From NCBI GenBank assembly GCA_015863185.1, contig JACBXP010000002.1:1-64000 (forward strand): a stretch of 64,000 nt of DNA. The letters run 5' to 3'. The stretch is from Aerococcaceae bacterium DSM 111020 (GTDB taxonomy: Bacteria; Bacillota; Bacilli; Lactobacillales; Aerococcaceae). Below the pieces are notes generated by a model. It worked only from the letters and a program-made list of their open reading frames with translations, had not been told where the DNA came from and ran no database searches. Numbering within the stretch: position 1 is the stretch's first letter; every line of letters begins with the position of its first letter. Below, piece by piece: positions 31,879 through 39,317 of this stretch. Made by a program: the position numbers and the translations under genes.

Positions 31879-33557
31879 TGGCGCGAGTTATTTTTAGCGA
31901 AAAAACAGGCAGAGTCTTAATTGACAAAGAGATGCCGGTGAATAAATTTCGGATCATCAACGTTCCTTTGGGAAGTTACATAATAGACGTTCGCACTCCG
32001 AACAAGCAAGCAAAGCAGGTTATTGAAGTAACTTCGATGAATCAAGAAGTAACGATCGTCTTAACAACAAACGATGGAATTATATCAAGCAACTACTTCG
32101 CCCCTTCTACTACCAAGCGGTCAATAACCGGATTTAATCCAGCCAAGAAACTAAACTTGGTGACGGACTTTGGGGCTGTCGGTGACGGAAAGACAGATAA
32201 CTTTGACGCTTTAAAAAATGCAATTATGGCCAGCGTTTATGAACCAATCGAACTTTTCGTTCCGTCAGGATGGTACATGTACAAAGGCTCAACCAACGCC
32301 CGTATGGAAGTCTGGCCAAATAAATCAAAAGGAATAAAATTGGTTGGTGAGAACGGCTCAGTCTTGATGCCTGTCCATAACCGCGATTATGAAGTTCACG
32401 AGCATTACGCTGGCCAACTTGAATTTGAAGACACGGCTAAATTTGAGATGAAAAACATTATTATTGATGGCTCTTTAAATCCGCTGGACTTTTACAAGAC
32501 ACATGGATTTGGGACAGAAAACAATAATAAAATACCTTATACCCGTGGTTTGTCTATCACAGGAAGCAACGAAGTCGTGGTGTCAAATTGCGAGATACGC
32601 AATCTATACGGCGGTTATGGCCTAATGTTCAACAAGTTCGAACAAGTCGATATTATCGATGTAAACATGCCAAATGTAGGTGGCAACAATTGGACTGAGT
32701 CCTTTGGGATGGCGCTTTACTTTGGCGGACATACCACAGACGCTACCGTGAATATCGAGAACGTGGACGCTCACGGAATAACCGATTCTGGTATTCCAAA
32801 ACAAATGGGATGGATTGGGGTAGTTCTTGAGAACGGAACGATTCAGAGCAATAATACAGCCACATGGCAGAGAGACAAAAACACAACAGTCAACATCACG
32901 AACTCAGTCTTCGATGATTATGAAACAACTTATCACGCCGAGAGCCTTGCCGGAAATGTTTATTGGAATTCTGACAACGTAAAATCTCGGACGAACAACT
33001 ACTTCATCCATGCTGGCGTCTGGGGCGAATTGAAGGAGAGATCCAATCTGATGGATATTGAATTATTGCCTTTCGGGCGAACAGGAATCATTAAAGGTCT
33101 TTACTACTCGGAAAATGAACGGAGCAAGAACGTCAACGGCAAAAACGATATGAGAATGTACAATTCGACCGTGACGTATAAGCCAGTCTCCGGCTACAAA
33201 GATATCGAGCAGACGATGGCATATGCGGACAGCGTCCGCGGTAAGTTCTACCATTGCACCTTTAATAACGTCCCTGACCGGTTGGTTTCCAACGCCTCCG
33301 CCAATTTCACGAATTGCGAGATTAATCTAAAATCAGACAATCCGAATTCGGAAACGCAATTAAGAACCAATCACAACCGCTACTTCAATAATTTTCCAGA
33401 ACAAACATTGGAATTCACAAACACTAACATCAACCGCGCTGGCGCATGGAAAGAAGCGACAAAAACAGATAACCCGCCTAAAGCATTCAATAATGGCTAT
33501 GTCGCGCCTTATCTCGACAGACCAATAAGCGCGGCAACTTTACAGAGAGAGGGGTAG
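31878..33557 (+). CDS. Tail spike with pectate-lyase-like beta-helix
   Basis: 559 residues from the ATG overlapping the previous stop (TAATG). After a 60-residue beta domain, the segment LVTDFGAVGDGKTDNFDALKNAI (about 92-114) is the hallmark of the Pectate_lyase_3 superfamily, and repeated strands follow to about residue 500. Such tailspikes bind and often cut host capsule or cell-wall polysaccharide. The substrate is unknown and catalytic residues cannot be fixed by eye. Confidence 0.85.
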   Translation: MARVIFSEKTGRVLIDKEMPVNKFRIINVPLGSYIIDVRTPNKQAKQVIEVTSMNQEVTIVLTTNDGIISSNYFAPSTTKRSITGFNPAKKLNLVTDFGAVGDGKTDNFDALKNAIMASVYEPIELFVPSGWYMYKGSTNARMEVWPNKSKGIKLVGENGSVLMPVHNRDYEVHEHYAGQLEFEDTAKFEMKNIIIDGSLNPLDFYKTHGFGTENNNKIPYTRGLSITGSNEVVVSNCEIRNLYGGYGLMFNKFEQVDIIDVNMPNVGGNNWTESFGMALYFGGHTTDATVNIENVDAHGITDSGIPKQMGWIGVVLENGTIQSNNTATWQRDKNTTVNITNSVFDDYETTYHAESLAGNVYWNSDNVKSRTNNYFIHAGVWGELKERSNLMDIELLPFGRTGIIKGLYYSENERSKNVNGKNDMRMYNSTVTYKPVSGYKDIEQTMAYADSVRGKFYHCTFNNVPDRLVSNASANFTNCEINLKSDNPNSETQLRTNHNRYFNNFPEQTLEFTNTNINRAGAWKEATKTDNPPKAFNNGYVAPYLDRPISAATLQREG

Positions 33558-33560
33558 AGA

Positions 33561-34535
33561 ATGAGAAAAAATAAAACATATCACGTCAATTTACTTGGAC
33601 GGAACAACGTTGCAGTCACATCAACCGTTCAGACCGATAACACGATGTTCTTTACGTCAGACACAGAAGCGTTTATCAACTTCTTGACTGTTGACGAAGG
33701 TTTCATCTTCGAGCAAGCAGAATTAACGCTGGTGAACGGAATGGACAAGAGCGCCGTCGTCCGTAATATGGATGTAGATGAATCCGGCATGTCGGCGTCC
33801 TATGAAATGGAAGGCAATGTCATTGCTCATCACGGACGCTGGAAAGCACAAGTCGTCTTCATCGAATCCGGGACTGGCGAGAAGTTCACGTCAAATTATA
33901 TTCAGCTTGACGTTTATCCGCATTTATTGGATGGAAAAGTGGAGCGACTGATTGATATTGATGGTATCACAGGAAATATTAACGCACTGACGGAGCGGGC
34001 GAAAGCAATCATTGCAGAAGTAGAAGCAATCGACGAGCAAGCGATAGCCGATGAAATCAGCGCCAGTTTAAGCACCGAAACACAAAGAGTCATTGATTTT
34101 ATTGAGACAGGTTTTGCTCACCTATACGCTCCTAAGGTAAATTTAGCTACGTATGATGAAAATTTTAAAATCACGACAGAACCAAAAAACGACGGTATTG
34201 CGGCAGACGATTACAATTATGTCGTTTTGTCAATGCCGTTAGTCGCTGGTCAAGAATATACACTATCCTTTGATTACGAAAAAATAAATTATAAAGACGA
34301 CCATATATATATCAGGGTTAATCAAACTTCAGGAAATATCGCTCTATACTCCCAAGAAATCAGTGGAGCGAAGCGGGGTTATGTGACTTTCGCGGCCAAA
34401 AATGATGCTAATCTAAATAGTGTATACGTTTACCCAAGTATTTCCGGAACCACGCGTGGCAAAGGATTGACCATCAGCCGCATCAAGTTAGAAGAAGGAG
34501 GATTGAGTGGCTATGTCCCGCCAAGAAAACCGTAA
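33561..34535 (+). CDS. BppU-like baseplate protein with CBM-like C-terminus
   Basis: 324 residues. Residues 1-140 fit the upper baseplate protein N-terminal domain (NTMFFTSDTEAFINFLTV, HHGRWKAQVVFIESG). A helical linker follows at 140-185, and the C-terminal CBM-like domain (190-320) is closely related to that of the adhesin at 30433: both share LSMPLVAGQEYTLSFDYE and a T-x-R-G-K-G turn. It links the baseplate core to receptor binding. Confidence 0.83.
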   Translation: MRKNKTYHVNLLGRNNVAVTSTVQTDNTMFFTSDTEAFINFLTVDEGFIFEQAELTLVNGMDKSAVVRNMDVDESGMSASYEMEGNVIAHHGRWKAQVVFIESGTGEKFTSNYIQLDVYPHLLDGKVERLIDIDGITGNINALTERAKAIIAEVEAIDEQAIADEISASLSTETQRVIDFIETGFAHLYAPKVNLATYDENFKITTEPKNDGIAADDYNYVVLSMPLVAGQEYTLSFDYEKINYKDDHIYIRVNQTSGNIALYSQEISGAKRGYVTFAAKNDANLNSVYVYPSISGTTRGKGLTISRIKLEEGGLSGYVPPRKP

Positions 34536-34812
34536 TATATATATGGTGCTAGACAAAGATAATTATATACGAGATTTTACATTTGAGGAAACCGATTATT
34601 TATACAGCGAAATTGACGGCAACATCACGATAGAAGATTTCAAGAAATCAATTGGCTTTGATGAAGGAAGATTGAAATATATTGATGGAACAATTTACTT
34701 TGAGGCAGAGTCACAAGTCAATCCGCTGGTATCTCAAGTTGAAATTTTACAGAAACATAATAAGTTTCTTGAAGAGTGTATCTTAGAAATGGCGACCATC
34801 GTATATGAGTAA
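34507..34812 (+). CDS. Small tail protein of unknown function
   Basis: 101 residues if it starts at the GTG five bases after AAGGAGG; an ATG at 34513 would give 99. It overlaps the BppU-like gene. The sequence is acidic with a C-terminal helix. Proteins of this size and place, before a CD1375- or XkdX-like peptide, occur in many Firmicutes phages without a known role. Confidence 0.65.
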   Translation: MAMSRQENRNIYMVLDKDNYIRDFTFEETDYLYSEIDGNITIEDFKKSIGFDEGRLKYIDGTIYFEAESQVNPLVSQVEILQKHNKFLEECILEMATIVYE

Positions 34813-34864
34813 GATTTTAATATGGCTACTTCTCAAATCCCAACGAAAGGAGGTGAGACATTTG

Positions 34865-34996
34865 ATGGCAATGTTATTTTGTATAAAAATCGTTCAAGGT
34901 GATTTAACATATTCTCAAGTTCCACGACTTCTTAAAGAGCCAGTGCGCAAGGAATTAGAAGCGATTGGATTGGGTGAACTAGCGACGGAAGAATAG
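34865..34996 (+). CDS. Short CD1375/XkdX-like phage protein
   Basis: 43 residues from the ATG eight bases after AAAGGAGGTGAG; a longer ORF reading starts before the ribosome site and is rejected. The pattern L-x-x-I-K-I-V-Q-G-D-L-T-Y with VPRLLK and ELEAIGLGEL is that of a small conserved protein at the end of tail operons. Function unknown. Confidence 0.7.
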   Translation: MAMLFCIKIVQGDLTYSQVPRLLKEPVRKELEAIGLGELATEE

Positions 34997-35002
34997 AAAT
35001 TG

Positions 35003-35029
35003 AGGGGGCGAAAGCCTCCTTATTTATTT
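35003..35029 (+). terminator. Terminator between tail and lysis genes
   Basis: 7-bp stem AGGGGGC/GCCTCCT with a GAAA loop, followed by TATTTATTT. It separates the structural operon from the lysis cassette. Confidence 0.7.
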
Positions 35030-35045
35030 AGAAAGGAGCTGACGC

Positions 35046-35462
35046 ATGGAATTATTTGTTGAATGGCTGACTAGAACAGCGTCCATCATCACGCAACTGA
35101 CTATCATTGGTGGTGCTCTGATGTGGGCGTATAACAAATTTATTGGCGTACCGAGAGAGAACAAAAGGCAGGAGGAAGCAGACCGTAGGGCTAGGGAACG
35201 AGACGAACATTTAACGACCGTTCTAAAACCCATCATGGACATTGTCGACCGCATAGAACAGGATTTGCAAAAATCTAAATCTGACCGTGAGAGCCTTAAT
35301 AAAATTGCTGATGTTAACACGAACAGGATTGGTGAATTAGACCACCGCATGGACGACCATGAGATACGGATCGTTCGAGTGGAAGCACGGTTGGATGGTA
35401 GTGGAAGATACCTATATGACTACAAAGAAGAATATGAGGGAGGTAATTTGGAGAATGATTAA
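35046..35462 (+). CDS. Membrane protein with coiled coil, XhlA-like lysis helper
   Basis: 138 residues with one membrane helix near the start (about 12-30) and a long charged coiled coil (45-125). The type recalls XhlA/haemolysin-like proteins, which act with holins in some Firmicutes phages. Placed first in the lysis cassette, after AAAGGAG. The end overlaps the holin start by eight bases. Confidence 0.72.
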   Translation: MELFVEWLTRTASIITQLTIIGGALMWAYNKFIGVPRENKRQEEADRRARERDEHLTTVLKPIMDIVDRIEQDLQKSKSDRESLNKIADVNTNRIGELDHRMDDHEIRIVRVEARLDGSGRYLYDYKEEYEGGNLEND

Positions 35463-35715
35463 CATACTAGACAACGCCATCGTGGTCGCGACCGCTTTGG
35501 CTTTTTTAATTTCTGGGATTGTCGAAGCGATCAAGACAGCGACTGATATCGATGTTAAATATGTACCGCTACTAAGCCTTGCTATCGGCTTAATCATCGG
35601 CTTAACTCTAGCTTACGGCTTTAATTTAGATGTCGCAGAGACGGTCTTAGCGGGTTGCATAGGTGGTATGTCAGCAAGTGGACTTTACGACAACATTAAG
35701 ATGATAAAGGAGTGA
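35455..35715 (+). CDS. Holin
   Basis: 86 residues from the ATG at 35455. Two to three membrane helices are visible: about 8-23, 33-49 and 55-72, the last rich in glycine and alanine (AETVLAGCIGGMSASGLYD). Size and pattern are like A118-type holins. It makes the membrane lesion that lets the endolysin reach the wall. It lies between the XhlA-like gene and the endolysin gene. Confidence 0.82.
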   Translation: MINILDNAIVVATALAFLISGIVEAIKTATDIDVKYVPLLSLAIGLIIGLTLAYGFNLDVAETVLAGCIGGMSASGLYDNIKMIKE

Positions 35716-35719
35716 CAGC

Positions 35720-37174
35720 GTGGATTTAACATATCAAAACGTGACATTGCCGGCGGAAATCGTCGAGCATTTAATCAAAGAAGCGGAGCGATTGAGCGTT
35801 CCGCCTTCTTACTTAATAACCAAACTTCATTTCGAAGGAGTCTGGGGCAAGTCCAATGTGGCACGACAAGATAATAACTGGTCAGGCATGACGTGGACAG
35901 GAGACCCGAAACGACCGAGCGGAGTAGTAGTCGGCAAAGGCTCGGCACGACCAGCAAATGAAGGCGGTCACTACATGCGATATAAGAATGTCGATGACTT
36001 CTTCAAGGATTGGCTTCACTTGATACGTCGAGGCGGTATTTACAAAGTCGCAGACAGTGCGACCTTTGATAAAGCGGTCCAGGGAATGTTCCGCTATGGC
36101 GGCGCCAAGTATGACTACGCAACCATGAATTTGCCTGAAAGCCAATCGAAACAGCGTTACGAAGCGTATCTTAGAGGGATGAAAGCAAGACGAGAAGCAA
36201 TTAATCAATCGAACGATGGCGCATTAGATAAATTAGATAAAGGAGTTGATTATGTGGCAGTAACAGCAACGCAAATGCTGGCGGAAGCCAGAAAGTGGAT
36301 TGGCTCAAATAAATACGGGAGCAACCACAAGAAGATTGTTGATGGGTATAACCAGATCCGCCCGCTCCCGATGGGTTACAAGGTAACATATAATGACGAT
36401 TGGTGCGATACGTTCGTGTCATTCGTATCAAAGCAAGTCGGAGCTTTGGGATTAACCGGGGCCGAATGTGGCGTGGAGCGACATAAGAATATCTTCAAAC
36501 AGAAGGGCATTTGGCTAGGCATCAAGCGGCCGAAAGCGGGAGATATTATTATCTTTCAATGGAACGGTCAAAGAAATGGCTGGGCGCACCATATCGGGTT
36601 TGTGGAGTCTGTGTCCGGCGACTACGTGACAACCATTGAAGGTAACACGGTCAAGGGCGGAGTTTCTACCGTGGGACGGAACACGTTTAAATGGGACGAT
36701 TGGCGAATTCAAGGATACGCAAGGCCAAAATATGGGACAAGCACAGGAAAATCTAACAAAGATAAGACCGTGAAAGAACTAGCGGAAGAAGTTATGGCTG
36801 GTCTTCACGGCAATGGTAATGACCGCAAAGCAAGTCTTGGCTCACGGTACCAAGAAGTTCAAAATCATATCAACGGACAGACAGAGCCAGTTGACATTGA
36901 TCAGTTAGCTAAAGATGTGATCAACAACAAATACGGTAACGGAGATGAACGCAAGCAAGCATTAGGTAAGGATTATGAAGCCGTGCAGAAGCGTGTGAAC
37001 GAGTTGCTGGCGGAAGATACACTCGATGAAGTTCAAGAAACGAAAGAAGAAGCGATTAAAGTCGTGGATAAAATGGCGCTTACGTCAGAACAGAAAAATG
37101 AAATTGCTCAGAAGATATTAGATTTAGTATCAATAGATGATATTAAGAAAGTTCTTGATGAAGTGTTGAAATAA
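35720..37174 (+). CDS. Endolysin: glucosaminidase, CHAP and two CW_7 repeats
   Basis: 484 residues starting at GTG after AAAGGAGTG. Residues 1-155 resemble a phage glucosaminidase (LHFEGVWGKSNVARQDNNWSG, GIYKVADSATFDKAV). Residues 180-345 form a CHAP amidase or endopeptidase with the catalytic cysteine in DDWCDTF and histidine in WAHHIGFVES. Two CW_7 cell-wall-binding repeats follow (about 352-390 and 396-435, GNGNDRKASLG and GNGDERKQALG). A helical C-terminus of about 45 residues is extra. No signal peptide, so release depends on the holin. Confidence 0.92.
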   Translation: MDLTYQNVTLPAEIVEHLIKEAERLSVPPSYLITKLHFEGVWGKSNVARQDNNWSGMTWTGDPKRPSGVVVGKGSARPANEGGHYMRYKNVDDFFKDWLHLIRRGGIYKVADSATFDKAVQGMFRYGGAKYDYATMNLPESQSKQRYEAYLRGMKARREAINQSNDGALDKLDKGVDYVAVTATQMLAEARKWIGSNKYGSNHKKIVDGYNQIRPLPMGYKVTYNDDWCDTFVSFVSKQVGALGLTGAECGVERHKNIFKQKGIWLGIKRPKAGDIIIFQWNGQRNGWAHHIGFVESVSGDYVTTIEGNTVKGGVSTVGRNTFKWDDWRIQGYARPKYGTSTGKSNKDKTVKELAEEVMAGLHGNGNDRKASLGSRYQEVQNHINGQTEPVDIDQLAKDVINNKYGNGDERKQALGKDYEAVQKRVNELLAEDTLDEVQETKEEAIKVVDKMALTSEQKNEIAQKILDLVSIDDIKKVLDEVLK

Positions 37175-37180
37175 CAAAGA

Positions 37181-37211
37181 ACCCCCGCCAATGGCAGGGG
37201 TGTTTTTGTTT
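37181..37211 (+). terminator. Terminator after the endolysin gene
   Basis: ACCCCcGCC pairs with GGCaGGGGT around AAT, followed by GTTTTTGTTT. It ends late transcription before the reverse-strand cargo operon. Confidence 0.85.
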
Positions 37212-37584
37212 ATTCCGCAATGATCTCGCCATTTTCAACAGCTGCTCTAACGTTTTCTTCGTTATCCCAGAAGAATTCATCATCCGTTGCTTCCATGGGA
37301 TAATTTACAAAGATTTTTTTATCATCGATATGGAATTCCAAAGTGTGGATATCGTTATCGAAGTGGGTAAAGTAGAGATTTTTAACAGTTAATTTTTCTT
37401 TCATTTTTATTTCCTCCCAGTAATTTATTAGTGTTTCGGCCTTCCCTAAGGCCATATTCTCGATTTTGGAATTGCCCACTCTGTAGTTGTCAATGTATTG
37501 CGGACTCAATCCGTTGTCTTTAGCTATCCGGTAGCTAGTAATGTCACTAGCTAACAGTTGCTCTATTTTTTCAACTAAATTCAT
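37210..37584 (-). CDS. HTH protein of the attR cargo operon
   Basis: 124 residues. The N-terminal 55 residues look like an atypical helix-turn-helix (SYRIAKDNGLSPQYIDNYRVG, about 17-37). The C-terminal 65 residues are beta-rich and acidic (FHIDDKKIFVNY). It follows the GNAT gene by 15 bases on the same strand and is probably co-transcribed. It could be the regulator that binds the palindromes around the operon promoter, or an antitoxin. Not recognised beyond the HTH. Confidence 0.65.
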   Translation of the reverse strand: MNLVEKIEQLLASDITSYRIAKDNGLSPQYIDNYRVGNSKIENMALGKAETLINYWEEIKMKEKLTVKNLYFTHFDNDIHTLEFHIDDKKIFVNYPMEATDDEFFWDNEENVRAAVENGEIIAE

Positions 37585-37599
37585 TTTTATTGTCCTTTC

Positions 37600-37920
37600 T
37601 TAAATTGTCCAAACTCCTAATCCTTGGTCAATTTCAGGAGCATTTTCTGTGGCCTCCTCGAAACCGACTCTTTGATAAAGGCGTAAATTATCTTCATCGG
37701 TAGGTGCAAGAGTTACGCTGTAGTGCTCATCGATTAGTTTATTTAAAACTGCTGTTCCAATTCCTTGATTTTGAAACTCGTCATATATTTGTAAGTCAGC
37801 GATTGTAATTTCATCGTCATCTTCAACAATTTCAATCCACCCAACTTGTTTTTTGTCTACAATAATATCCGCCTCAACAAACATGTCATTTCTTTCTTTT
37901 ATTATTTCTAAGTTTTCCAT
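37600..37920 (-). CDS. Minimal GNAT acetyltransferase
   Basis: 106 residues, short for the family but with the core complete: the acetyl-CoA loop Q-N-Q-G-I-G-T (about 50-56) preceded by a strand and the DEF segment, and the later YQRVGFEEA motif. It should transfer an acetyl group from acetyl-CoA; the acceptor is unknown. First gene of a two-gene operon next to attR with its own strong promoter, so probably expressed in the lysogen. A GNAT plus HTH pair could be a toxin-antitoxin system, but other cargo roles are possible. Confidence 0.78.
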   Translation of the reverse strand: MENLEIIKERNDMFVEADIIVDKKQVGWIEIVEDDDEITIADLQIYDEFQNQGIGTAVLNKLIDEHYSVTLAPTDEDNLRLYQRVGFEEATENAPEIDQGLGVWTI

Positions 37921-37966
37921 TTTTGTTTCCTCTTTTCTTTTTATCTATCTCTTACTTTCTAACTTT

Positions 37967-37995
37967 ATTATACAAACTTTTTTGTACAAAGTCAA
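37967..37995 (-). promoter_or_regulatory. Strong promoter of the GNAT-HTH operon
   Basis: On the reverse strand: -35 TTGACT (37995-37990), a 17-bp spacer, and -10 TATAAT (37972-37967). The spacer contains the palindrome TTTGTACAAA. Confidence 0.85.
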
Positions 37996-38015
37996 GTGTT
38001 TTTGCAAAAAAGTTT
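37974..38015. promoter_or_regulatory. Inverted repeat around the GNAT-HTH promoter (likely operator)
   Basis: A perfect 11-bp inverted repeat, AAACTTTTTTG at 37974-37984 and CAAAAAAGTTT at 38005-38015, brackets the -35 box, with the 10-bp palindrome TTTGTACAAA (37981-37990) inside. This layout suggests tight repression, perhaps by the HTH protein of the operon. Confidence 0.6.
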
Positions 38016-38040
38016 ATATTTTTAAGAATCTTTTTTATGG

Positions 38041-38106
38041 TATAATAAAGGACCTTATATATATGGTTTGCGGCTTAAGAGGGGCCGGAAACCCCTATTT
38101 TTTATT
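38041..38106 (+). ncRNA. Possible short RNA next to attR
   Basis: TATAAT at 38041-38046 (the -35 is weak) is followed 34 bases later by an intrinsic terminator, AGGGG/CCCCT (38080-38096) with ATTTTTTATTT. A transcript of about 50 bases would result, with no ORF of note. The element might only act as a terminator for transcripts leaving the prophage. Confidence 0.35.
38080..38106 (+). terminator. Terminator near the right prophage end
   Basis: 5-bp GC-rich stem AGGGG/CCCCT with a 7-base loop and a T-rich tail. It shields the host genes beyond attR from prophage transcription. Confidence 0.65.
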
Positions 38107-38113
38107 TGCCCTT

Positions 38114-38132
38114 TTTTGCACCTTTTTTGCAC
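38114..38132. promoter_or_regulatory. Probable integrase arm-type sites (right)
   Basis: TTTTGCAC at 38114-38121 and 38125-38132, again 11 bp apart, 37 bp from the attR core. Same motif and spacing as at 1319-1337. Confidence 0.5.
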
Positions 38133-38168
38133 CAACACTTTACAAATAGCTTAACACCAATGGTTTAT

Positions 38169-38185
38169 ATTCCCTCTGGGTGTAT
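38169..38185. repeat. attR core
   Basis: A 17-bp direct repeat identical to attL (1179-1195). The sequence before it is not part of a tRNA, so it marks the right end of the prophage. Confidence 0.92.
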
Positions 38186-38197
38186 CCTATTATATTG

Positions 38198-38238
38198 AAG
38201 CCAATCCTTTAATAGTGGATTGGCTTTTTATTTTTTTG
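38198..38238 (+). terminator. Original tRNA-Arg terminator, displaced by the prophage
   Basis: Perfect 10-bp stem AAGCCAATCC/GGATTGGCTT followed by a run of T. It lies 13 bases after attR, so before phage insertion it stood directly behind the tRNA gene. Confidence 0.8.
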
Positions 38239-38340
38239 ACGAAAAATAAGAAAGTAGGAATCATCGATTATACCGATGCTTTTATTAGTGCCAAGCATGA
38301 AAATATGATATTCTGTAAGTATTGAGAAAGGGGTATGACA

Positions 38341-38772
38341 ATGACCGATTGTATTTTCTGTAAGATCATTCAAGGGGAAATCCCGACAAATAAAGTGTAT
38401 GAAGATGACGATGTGTTTGCCTTCTTAGATACGTCTCAAGCGACGAAAGGTCACACATTGTTAGTCCCGAAAAAACATGTTCAAGATATTTATGAATATG
38501 ATAGTGAATTGGCTGCGTCCGTCTTTTCTCGTGTACCGAAGCTGGCGAAGGCATTAGAAACAGCCTTTTCAGAATCTGAAGGACTCAATATTATTAACAA
38601 TAATCGTGAGGTCGCGTATCAAACAGTCTTTCACTCACATATCCACTTGATCCCTCGTTACACAACTGACGATGATTTCAAGATATTTATGAAAAACAAT
38701 TCCGAACATTACTCGGATGAAGCGATGCAAGAAATTGCAGCGACAATTAATCAAGCACTAACAAACGCATAA
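38341..38772 (+). CDS. hit: HIT family hydrolase
   Basis: 143 residues from the second ATG, seven bases after AAAGGGG. It is a histidine-triad protein: the motif HSHIHLIPR (H-x-H-x-H) is present, with an N-terminal CIFCKIIQGEIP that may bind zinc. Such enzymes cleave nucleotidyl phosphoramidates or similar nucleotide conjugates. In Firmicutes hit is often near prsA, as here. Confidence 0.92.
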   Translation: MTDCIFCKIIQGEIPTNKVYEDDDVFAFLDTSQATKGHTLLVPKKHVQDIYEYDSELAASVFSRVPKLAKALETAFSESEGLNIINNNREVAYQTVFHSHIHLIPRYTTDDDFKIFMKNNSEHYSDEAMQEIAATINQALTNA

Positions 38773-38787
38773 TCAAGGAGGAATATT

Positions 38788-39228
38788 ATGTCTAAATTTG
38801 GTTCAGGACTTTTTTGGGGAGCAGTATTTGGTGGATTAGCTGGTTTAATGAATGCTCCACGCAAAGGAAAAGAAACGCGAGCAATTTTAAAAACAAAAAT
38901 TGACCAAACCACTGAAGATGTTAATGACTTACGTTTTAAAGTGGACAATTTATCAACAGCAGTGAAACGTTTATCTGATGAGGGGATTCAATCTGCGAGT
39001 GAAGCGAGCCAAGATATTCAAACGGCATTGCGTGAATTCAATGAAGAATCTAGTCCTCGCATTAAACGGGTGAATAATCATGTAGAAACTTTACAAGATG
39101 ACATCGAGAAAGCACAAAAAGAATTTGCGTCAGATGAAGACGACCAAGATTCACAAGACAATGACGACATTCAAGTACGCGGACAAGTTGTAGCGAAGGA
39201 ATATGAAGATTCATTGGAAAATTCGTAA
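38788..39228 (+). CDS. YtxH domain membrane protein
   Basis: 146 residues. The N-terminal helix with GLFWGAVFGGLAGLMNAPRKGKETR is the YtxH signature: a single membrane segment with glycine zipper and a basic end. A long coiled coil and an acidic tail follow. It is a general stress-related envelope protein in related species. Lies between hit and prsA with a strong AGGAGG. Confidence 0.88.
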   Translation: MSKFGSGLFWGAVFGGLAGLMNAPRKGKETRAILKTKIDQTTEDVNDLRFKVDNLSTAVKRLSDEGIQSASEASQDIQTALREFNEESSPRIKRVNNHVETLQDDIEKAQKEFASDEDDQDSQDNDDIQVRGQVVAKEYEDSLENS

Positions 39229-39317
39229 AATATATGTAAATTGTATAAACATTTAAGTTTTTCTGAAAACATATGATATAGTTAATCCATTAGAAAAAAG
39301 ATAGGAGCAATCTTCGA

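Larger units (their letters stand above)
1179..38185. mobile_element. Complete siphovirus prophage inserted at tRNA-Arg
   Basis: The element is bounded by 17-bp direct repeats, ATTCCCTCTGGGTGTAT, at 1179-1195 and 38169-38185. The left copy is the 3' end of the tRNA gene. The content is a full temperate phage in standard order: integrase, lysogeny genes, switch, recombination and replication, late regulator, packaging, head, tail, adhesins, holin and endolysin, then a cargo operon. All essential modules look intact. The head and packaging genes are SPP1-like and the tail tube and baseplate are TP901-1-like, so the phage is a mosaic long-tailed siphovirus. It is probably inducible, given the intact LexA-type repressor. 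Confidence 0.95.
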
